Assembly (NCBI GenBank): GCA_030631445.1
Contig: DAOVLD010000123.1
Location: forward strand, 1-5,969
DNA from: Bacteroidota bacterium
GTDB lineage: Bacteria; Bacteroidota; Bacteroidia; Bacteroidales; VadinHA17
Reading direction: 5' to 3'
Length of the DNA: 5,969 nt
Shown: positions 1-4,166 of the stretch, one piece after another
Position numbering within the stretch: position 1 is the first letter of the stretch
How the letters are laid out: each line of letters begins with the position of its first letter
Position numbers and translations under genes: made by a program
The notes under the pieces: model-generated
Database searches by the model: none
Told to the model about the DNA's origin: nothing
The model's input: only the letters and a program-made list of their open reading frames with translations

Positions 1-565
1 GATACAATTCCTCCGCAGAGTCAACTGGAATAACATTATCTTTCCGTATATCATCATTTTCAATATATGGATCGAAAGCAAATATCTCCATACCAAATCC
101 TTTTGCAATATTGGTTACTAATTTCCCAACGTGACCATAAGCATGCATTCCAAGTTTTTTCCCTTTTAATTCGGTACCCGGCTTCCCGTTAAACAGATTA
201 CGTGCAAAATAGACCATCATTCCAAGTGCCAGTTCAGCTACTGCGTTAGAATTCTGTCCGGGTGTATTCATCACTACTACATTATTCGCTGTAGCTGCTT
301 CAAGGTCAACATTATCAAACCCGGCACCAGCTCTTACCACTATCTCAAGGTTTTCTGCAGCTTCTATTACCTCCTTTGTCACTTTATCTGAACGGATTAT
401 CAGGGCATTAGCTCCTTTTACAGCTTCAATAAAATTCTCCTGGCTTTCATATTTTTCAATCAACTCCATTTCATAACCGGCTTTAACACAAATCTTTTTT
501 ATAAGAGATACTGTTTCAGGGGCAAATGGTTTCACGGTTGCTACTAGTACTTTCTTCATCATCAT
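1..565 (-). CDS. serA: D-3-phosphoglycerate dehydrogenase, partial (C-terminal part off the left edge)
   Basis: SerA oxidises 3-phosphoglycerate to 3-phosphohydroxypyruvate with NAD+, the first step of serine synthesis in the cytoplasm. 188 codons are visible without a stop. Counting from the ATG at 557-559, visible landmarks are IIRSD (54-58), RAGAGFDNVD (76-85), NTPGQNSNAVAE (98-109), the Rossmann loop HAYGHVGK (139-146) and an aspartate (163) ending the next strand, which should bind the NAD ribose. The loop has Ala where the first Gly of GxGxxG usually stands; from memory this is normal for the short Bacteroidota SerA of about 305 residues. The catalytic Arg, Glu and His lie in the missing half. 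Three in-frame ATGs are consecutive (557-565); the third fits the usual MKKVLVAT start best, but the exact start is open because no clear Shine-Dalgarno is present. It lies downstream of serC on the same strand, 252 bp away, which suggests co-expression. Confidence 0.95.
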   Translation of the reverse strand, partial: MMMKKVLVATVKPFAPETVSLIKKICVKAGYEMELIEKYESQENFIEAVKGANALIIRSDKVTKEVIEAAENLEIVVRAGAGFDNVDLEAATANNVVVMNTPGQNSNAVAELALGMMVYFARNLFNGKPGTELKGKKLGMHAYGHVGKLVTNIAKGFGMEIFAFDPYIENDDIRKDNVIPVDSAEELY

Positions 566-600
566 AATATTTAATTGTATCGGAAATTACTTACTTCGTT

Positions 601-615
601 TCCCGAAAATCGGGA
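601..615. repeat. Small palindrome before serA
   Basis: TCCCGA, loop AAA, TCGGGA: a perfect 6-bp stem with a 3-base loop, 36 bases before the first possible serA start codon. With the stem at 630-648 it forms a compact pair that is GC-rich against very AT-rich flanks. If transcribed, it would lie in the serA leader RNA. It has no U-tract, so I do not call it an intrinsic terminator. It resembles palindromic repeats dispersed in Bacteroidota genomes, but this is from memory and was not searched. Confidence 0.6.
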
Positions 616-629
616 CAGGCTATGAGATC

Positions 630-648
630 GTCACGCCTGCAGCGTGAC
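630..648. repeat. REP-like palindrome GTCACGC-CTGCA-GCGTGAC upstream of serA
   Basis: A perfect 7-bp inverted repeat with a 5-base loop, separated by 14 bases from the palindrome at 601-615. Its base composition differs clearly from the surrounding intergenic DNA, which points to a small dispersed (REP-like) element or a structured leader of serA. The sequence shows the stem directly; the element class is inference. Confidence 0.6.
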
Positions 649-706
649 TAAGTTCAATGTTTCTAGCTTGACAATGGCTAATTTTATTATTTTTTTCATT
701 TTTGTC

Positions 707-741
707 GATTACCGACTGTGGACTACCAACTATTAACTAAT
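707..741. repeat. Five degenerate tandem heptamers between serC and serA
   Basis: Read on the plus strand the bases fall into a 7-base period: GATTACC, GACTGTG, GACTACC, AACTATT, AACTAAT. All five share the pattern R-A-[CT]-T at the first four places. The array lies 77 bp downstream of the serC stop codon and is non-coding. Such heptad tracts may be slippage products or protein-binding arrays; nothing here tells which. The remaining bases of this intergenic stretch (566-600, 649-706 and 742-817) are AT-rich, with nothing else I can support. Confidence 0.5.
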
Positions 742-817
742 TATTTATATAACCTGAAAATTAAGGTTTTTTTTAATCAATTTGTGAAACCATGTTCTTT
801 TCTTCTAATTGTAGAAT

Positions 818-1891
818 TTATGCTTTACTATTCTCGAATTCCTGCATAACTGCAATAATTGCTTCAACACTGTCTTTAGGTAAAGCATTATAAATTGAAG
901 CTCTGAAACCACCTACCGAGCGATGACCTTTAATTCCAACCATCCCTCTTTCAGTGGCAAACTCAAGAAATTCTTTTTCAAGGGAAGTAAAATCTTTATT
1001 CATCACCCAGCAAACATTCATTATTGAACGATCCTGTTCGTTGGTAATAGTGGGAATAAACAGCTTGTTTCTGCCAATTTCATTATACAATAACTCTGCT
1101 TTTTCCCGGTTTATCTTATTCATAACTTCCACACCCCCCAGGTTCTTTATCCATTTTAGTGTCTGCAGTGCTGCAAATATTGCTATGCAGGGGGGAGTAT
1201 TAAACATTGATCCTTTTTCTATATGGGTTTTATAATCAAGCATAGTTGGTATGGTACGATTTACCTTTCCCAGTACATCTTCCTTAACGATAACAAATGT
1301 GACACCCGAAGGAGCCAGGTTCTTTTGCGCACCACCATAAATAAGAACATATTTTGACACATCAACCATCCGGCTGAAAATATCTGAAGACATATCAGCT
1401 ACCAAAGGGACTTCAACATCCATATCCTCCTTAATTTCAGTGCCATAAATAGTATTATTTGTTGTGATATGCAGATAATCTGCATCAGAAGGAATTTTAT
1501 AATTCTTTGGAATATACGCAAAGTTCTTATCATCAGAGGAGGCGACCTCAACCATTTCTCCAAAATTTTTCGCTTCTTTCATAGCTTTTTTTGCCCAACT
1601 TCCGGTATTCAGATAGGCAGCTTTTTTGTTCATCAAGTTCATAGGAACCATAGCGAATTGCAAACTGGCACCACCTCCAAGAAACAAGACATGGTAACCT
1701 TCAGGAATATTGAGCAGTTCCCTGAATAGAAACATGGTTTCTTCCATAACTGCTACAAACTCCTTACTCCTGTGAGAGATTGACATGATTGATATACCCG
1801 TACCACTAAAATCCTTAATTGCTTTAATAACCTGGTTTTCGGTAAATTCAGGAAGTATTGAGGGGCCTGCATAAAAATTATGTTTTTTCAT
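818..1891 (-). CDS. serC: Phosphoserine aminotransferase
   Basis: SerC is a PLP enzyme that converts 3-phosphohydroxypyruvate and glutamate to O-phosphoserine and 2-oxoglutarate, the second step of serine synthesis. The 357-residue protein is complete and of usual length (about 360). Visible family features are FYAGPS at the N-terminus, SHRS (39-42) with the substrate-binding His-Arg, GGGAS (72-76) for the cofactor phosphate, NTGSW (95-99) whose Trp stacks on PLP, VADMSSD (164-170) with the Asp that contacts the pyridine nitrogen, [11 protein letters not shown] (186-196) with the Schiff-base lysine at 190, and a C-terminal [11 protein letters not shown] substrate-binding stretch. No key residue is missing. 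The start ATG is followed directly by the conserved motif, so I trust it although its leader is only AT-rich with no Shine-Dalgarno. The gap to the upstream comB gene is 60 bp and serA follows downstream, so a comB-serC-serA transcript is plausible. Confidence 0.97.
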   Translation of the reverse strand: MKKHNFYAGPSILPEFTENQVIKAIKDFSGTGISIMSISHRSKEFVAVMEETMFLFRELLNIPEGYHVLFLGGGASLQFAMVPMNLMNKKAAYLNTGSWAKKAMKEAKNFGEMVEVASSDDKNFAYIPKNYKIPSDADYLHITTNNTIYGTEIKEDMDVEVPLVADMSSDIFSRMVDVSKYVLIYGGAQKNLAPSGVTFVIVKEDVLGKVNRTIPTMLDYKTHIEKGSMFNTPPCIAIFAALQTLKWIKNLGGVEVMNKINREKAELLYNEIGRNKLFIPTITNEQDRSIMNVCWVMNKDFTSLEKEFLEFATERGMVGIKGHRSVGGFRASIYNALPKDSVEAIIAVMQEFENSKA

Positions 1892-1951
1892 ATCTGTTTT
1901 TTTATAAATTGTTTAAAATATTATACAAAATAATGAGAAAATTTTAAAGAA

Positions 1952-2719
1952 TTACTTTCCCGAAACCGGTTCTACCGGATCATAATTCTCATCAATATTC
2001 TTTATCTCTACAAGGTATCCATTTTTCAAAACAGGAATAACATTTGCTGAATCCGGGGTGTGGCAAAACTCAATAACATCATCAAGACCTTTTTCCCTAA
2101 GACGCGTTCTCTGAGCTGCTTTGTCTATATATCCCGGGATATCCGGTTTAGCAAGTGACCATAAATCGAGAGATGCAACTGCAGAATCACATACCGTAGA
2201 ATAATTATTACTTGCTATCAGTTTTTCAGTAATTGCACCTGCCAGGACAGTATCTTCAAGATTGAACCTGTTTTTCCATCCTGCACATAGAAGCAACACA
2301 TCCCTTCCCTGTTCAACCAGCCAGTTACTAAGGTACGACAGATTAAGAAAAGATCCGATTACCACCATGTAACAACTTTCTGCCATTTGAATAGCCTGAG
2401 TTCCATTGGTGGTACTATAAACAATAGTTTTCCCCTTTACACTTTCTTCGGTGAAATTAAAAGGGGAATTGCCAAAATCTGCAAAATCCAGAACATACCC
2501 ATCCCGTTCAGCAGCAACAATAAAACCTTTCTTTTTATACTCCCTTGCCTCATCAATTGTTTTCACAGGAATCAGTTTCTCCACCCCATTCTGAAACGCG
2601 GCACAAATTGATGATGTAGCTCTCAAAGTGTCAATTACCACAGCAATAGTATTACTATCCTTATAGTATTGAAAAACCGCGGGAGAAAAACAAACTTTTA
2701 TTTTCTTCTTATTACGCAT
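1952..2719 (-). CDS. comB: 2-phosphosulfolactate phosphatase family protein (ComB)
   Basis: Family enzymes are Mg-dependent phosphatases that convert 2-phospho-3-sulfolactate to sulfolactate; in methanogens this belongs to coenzyme M synthesis. The 255-residue protein is complete. Visible family motifs are VVIDTLRATSS (27-37), AAERDGY (69-75), DFGNSP (81-86), STTNGTQA (102-109), CAGWKNRFNLEDT (145-157) and CHTPDSANVIPVL (219-231). No signal peptide is seen, so it is probably cytoplasmic. The purine-rich AAGAGAAA directly before the ATG, together with the conserved start of the fold, supports the chosen start. Bacteroidota are not known to make coenzyme M by the archaeal route, so the true substrate is uncertain; sulfolactate metabolism or another phosphorylated acid is possible. 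It sits between gcvT (187 bp upstream) and serC (60 bp downstream). Family assignment is firm; physiological role is not. Confidence 0.9.
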   Translation of the reverse strand: MRNKKKIKVCFSPAVFQYYKDSNTIAVVIDTLRATSSICAAFQNGVEKLIPVKTIDEAREYKKKGFIVAAERDGYVLDFADFGNSPFNFTEESVKGKTIVYSTTNGTQAIQMAESCYMVVIGSFLNLSYLSNWLVEQGRDVLLLCAGWKNRFNLEDTVLAGAITEKLIASNNYSTVCDSAVASLDLWSLAKPDIPGYIDKAAQRTRLREKGLDDVIEFCHTPDSANVIPVLKNGYLVEIKNIDENYDPVEPVSGK

Positions 2720-2751
2720 TTTCTCTTATCAAATAAACGAAATAGATAATC

Positions 2752-2811
2752 TTAGCCTGACGTATTCATAAATATTATCATTTTTCAATATTTATGAATA
2801 GTACAGGCTAA
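2752..2811. repeat. Long two-tier hairpin upstream of comB
   Basis: The outer arms TTAGCCTG (2752-2759) and CAGGCTAA (2804-2811) are perfect 8-bp complements. Inside, past a 3x3 mismatch, 2763-2776 and 2787-2800 form a perfect 14-bp AT-rich stem with a 10-base loop. Together that is 22 paired bases in 60. It ends 33 bp before the comB start codon, so it would lie in the comB leader or the gcvT-comB spacer RNA. It shares CAGGYTARCCCTTG and an ATTCAT/ATGAAT core with the hairpin next to the gcvT stop, suggesting common origin. Confidence 0.75.
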
Positions 2812-2817
2812 CCCTTG
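2804..2817 (-). repeat. 14-base direct repeat, copy in the spacer
   Basis: The plus-strand sequence is CAGGCTAACCCTTG. It matches 2903-2916 (CAGGTTAGCCCTTG) at 12 of 14 positions, in the same orientation and 99 bp apart. Each copy directly follows, or overlaps the last arm of, a hairpin with an ATTCAT/ATGAAT core, so the repeating unit is hairpin plus tail. Confidence 0.65.
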
Positions 2818-2822
2818 ACTGG

Positions 2823-2864
2823 GGAAAATCAATAGTTGAGGACTTCTCAACTATTGATTATTCC
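2823..2864. repeat. Central hairpin of the gcvT-comB spacer
   Basis: The arms 2827-2840 (AATCAATAGTTGAG) and 2846-2859 are perfect 14-bp complements around the 5-base loop GACTT. The stem extends by four pairs (GGAA with TTCC, 2823-2826 and 2861-2864) past one bulged A at 2860. There is no U-tract on either side. It is the middle one of three consecutive hairpins in this spacer and differs from the two outer ones in sequence. Confidence 0.75.
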
Positions 2865-2874
2865 TGCGTCAGTA

Positions 2875-2903
2875 GAAAAATTCATAGAATTCATGAATTT
2901 TTC
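2875..2903 (-). terminator. Hairpin directly after gcvT, possible terminator or mRNA 3'-end structure
   Basis: The arms 2875-2885 (GAAAAATTCAT) and 2893-2903 are perfect 11-bp complements with a 7-base loop. The hairpin begins a few bases after the gcvT stop codon. Read in the gcvT direction, the 3' arm contains five Ts, so it could act as a weak, possibly bidirectional terminator; the AT-rich stem and the lack of a T-run after it make this uncertain. Base pairs between CCT (2863-2865) and AGG (2904-2906) may extend it around an internal loop. An alternative reading is a member of the same repeat family as 2752-2811. Confidence 0.45.
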
Positions 2904-2916
2904 AGGTTAGCCCTTG
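2903..2916 (-). repeat. 14-base direct repeat, copy overlapping the gcvT stop codon
   Basis: This copy covers the last two sense codons of gcvT (Lys, Gly) and its TAA stop at 2907-2909, so repeat and coding sequence share bases. The partner copy is at 2804-2817. The overlap suggests either that the element entered at the gene end and now supplies the last residues and the stop, or that a gcvT tail fragment was duplicated into the spacer. Confidence 0.6.
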
Positions 2917-4010
2917 TATATTGGCAATTTCACAACTTTTGCTTTAAGTGATTTATTCCTTATCAGGATATATATTTCAGTTCCCTCTTTCCAGAATTCT
3001 TTTTCGAGATAAGCCATGCCTATGCCTTTTTTCATCATAGGAGACATAGTTCCCGATGTAACTTCACCAATCAAATTTTCATTATTATCTGTCACTTTAT
3101 AATGTTGCCGTGGGATACCCCGGTCAATCATTTCAAACCCTTTTAATCTTTTGGAAACACCTTCTTCTTTTTGTCTAAATAATAAATCTTTATCAATAAA
3201 ATTATTATTATCGGTAAATTTTGTTACCCAGCCTAAACCTGCTTCAATAGGTGATGTATTATCATCAATATCATTGCCGTATAAGCAGTAGCCCATTTCA
3301 AGTCTAAGGGTATCTCTGGCGCCAAGACCAATTGGTTTAATTCCATACTCTTCTCCTGCCTTCATAACAGCTTCCCATAATTCAGAAGAATTTTTATTCG
3401 GAATATATATCTCACAACCTCCGGCACCTGTATATCCGGTGGTTGAAAAAATCACATTTTCAATGCCAGCGAAATTCACTTCAACGAATGTATAGAATTT
3501 CATTTCTTCAACCGGGTAATCGGTTAATTTCTGCATTGCTTTTAATGCAAGAGGTCCCTGGATAGCAAGCTGAGCAATATCATCTGAAGCGTTCAAAAGA
3601 TCCTGCCCCGGCACAAGCCCGGCTTTAGTTGCATTTTCCACACACCAGTTCCAGTCCTTTTCAATATTTGCAGCATTTACTACCATCAGGTATTTTTCGT
3701 TACTGAACCGGTAAACCAGAAGGTCGTCAATAATTCCTCCTTTACCATTGGGGAAATAAGAATACTGAACTTGTCCATCAGTAAGTTTGGAAACATCATT
3801 TGAAGTAATATGTTGTACAAACCTGTATGACTTTGGACCAATAACCCAAAATTCACCCATATGCGAAACATCGAACACCCCAAGTTTTTCACGCACATTA
3901 ATATGTTCATCAGTAATTCCACTATATTCAACCGGCATATTAAAACCTGCAAATGGGACAATCTTCCCACCAAGCTTCTCATGGTACTTAATAAATGGGG
4001 TTTCTTTCAT
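2907..4010 (-). CDS. gcvT: Aminomethyltransferase (glycine cleavage system T-protein)
   Basis: GcvT takes the aminomethyl group from the lipoyl arm of GcvH, releases ammonia and passes the carbon to tetrahydrofolate as methylene-THF. The 367-residue protein is complete and of usual length. Visible are FAGFNMPVEY (20-29), FDVSHMGE (46-53), IIDDLLVY (93-100) with the conserved Asp at 96 that acts near the folate N10, TTGYTGAGGCEIY (190-202), GLGARDTLRLEMGYCLYGNDID (228-249, folate-binding region) and the C-terminal beta-barrel with GEVTSGTMSP (315-324). The glycine-rich motif reads GAGG where many homologues have GEDG; this looks like a lineage variant. gcvH and gcvP are not in the window, so the complex is encoded at several loci or beyond the edges. 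The ATG fits the usual start MKxTPF; the leader has a possible -7 box (4045-4052) and a 12-bp palindrome (4016-4027). Confidence 0.97.
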   Translation of the reverse strand: MKETPFIKYHEKLGGKIVPFAGFNMPVEYSGITDEHINVREKLGVFDVSHMGEFWVIGPKSYRFVQHITSNDVSKLTDGQVQYSYFPNGKGGIIDDLLVYRFSNEKYLMVVNAANIEKDWNWCVENATKAGLVPGQDLLNASDDIAQLAIQGPLALKAMQKLTDYPVEEMKFYTFVEVNFAGIENVIFSTTGYTGAGGCEIYIPNKNSSELWEAVMKAGEEYGIKPIGLGARDTLRLEMGYCLYGNDIDDNTSPIEAGLGWVTKFTDNNNFIDKDLLFRQKEEGVSKRLKGFEMIDRGIPRQHYKVTDNNENLIGEVTSGTMSPMMKKGIGMAYLEKEFWKEGTEIYILIRNKSLKAKVVKLPIYKG

Positions 4011-4015
4011 ATTAT

Positions 4016-4027
4016 TTAATCGATTAA
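4016..4027. promoter_or_regulatory. 12-bp perfect palindrome in the gcvT leader
   Basis: TTAATCGATTAA is self-complementary over all 12 bases and ends 5 bases before the gcvT ATG, downstream of the possible -7 box. A binding site for a dimeric regulator or a chance AT-rich palindrome are both possible; one copy alone does not decide. Confidence 0.3.
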
Positions 4028-4044
4028 TAGTAAATATTTGTTCA

Positions 4045-4080
4045 CAAAAGTAAAAAAAACAGGATGATCAATAAGGCAAA
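4045..4080 (-). promoter_or_regulatory. Possible Bacteroidota-type promoter of gcvT
   Basis: On the minus strand TACTTTTG (4052 to 4045) matches the Bacteroidetes -7 consensus TAnnTTTG exactly, 34 bases before the gcvT ATG. A -33-like TTTG occurs at 4080-4077, but its 24-bp spacing is longer than the usual 19-21; the alternative ATTG at 4072-4069 gives 16 bp, which is short. The -7 match is seen, and promoter function is inferred. The rest of the 156-bp gap to the OmpA-family gene (4053-4166) holds no convincing terminator. Confidence 0.4.
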
Positions 4081-4166
4081 CAGACATCTTTTGCAGCAGG
4101 GATAAAATGCCGCAATTTTAGCGGGAATCCAAAGATTTGTTTAAGCATCAGTAAAAACTACCGGCT

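Noticed and set aside
674..736. Plus-strand 20-codon ORF starting ATGGCTAATTTT
   Set aside because: Too short, composed of AT-rich spacer and heptamer repeat, with no convincing ribosome binding site or recognisable product.
751..774. Plus-strand terminator-like AACCT...AGGTT followed by a run of Ts
   Set aside because: The stem is only 5 bp and no plus-strand gene ends here; for minus-strand transcripts the polarity is wrong. It could only matter for an antisense RNA that nothing else supports.
954..1729. Plus-strand open frames opposite serC
   Set aside because: Shadows of a complete, motif-rich serC; their translations show no family features.
2752..2916. CRISPR array
   Set aside because: There are only two imperfect 14-base direct repeats with one 85-base interval filled by hairpins, no regular spacers and no cas genes.
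4110..4124. CCGC/GCGG inverted repeat in the gap before gcvT
   Set aside because: Only 4 bp of stem and no U-tract on the minus strand; not enough for a terminator call.
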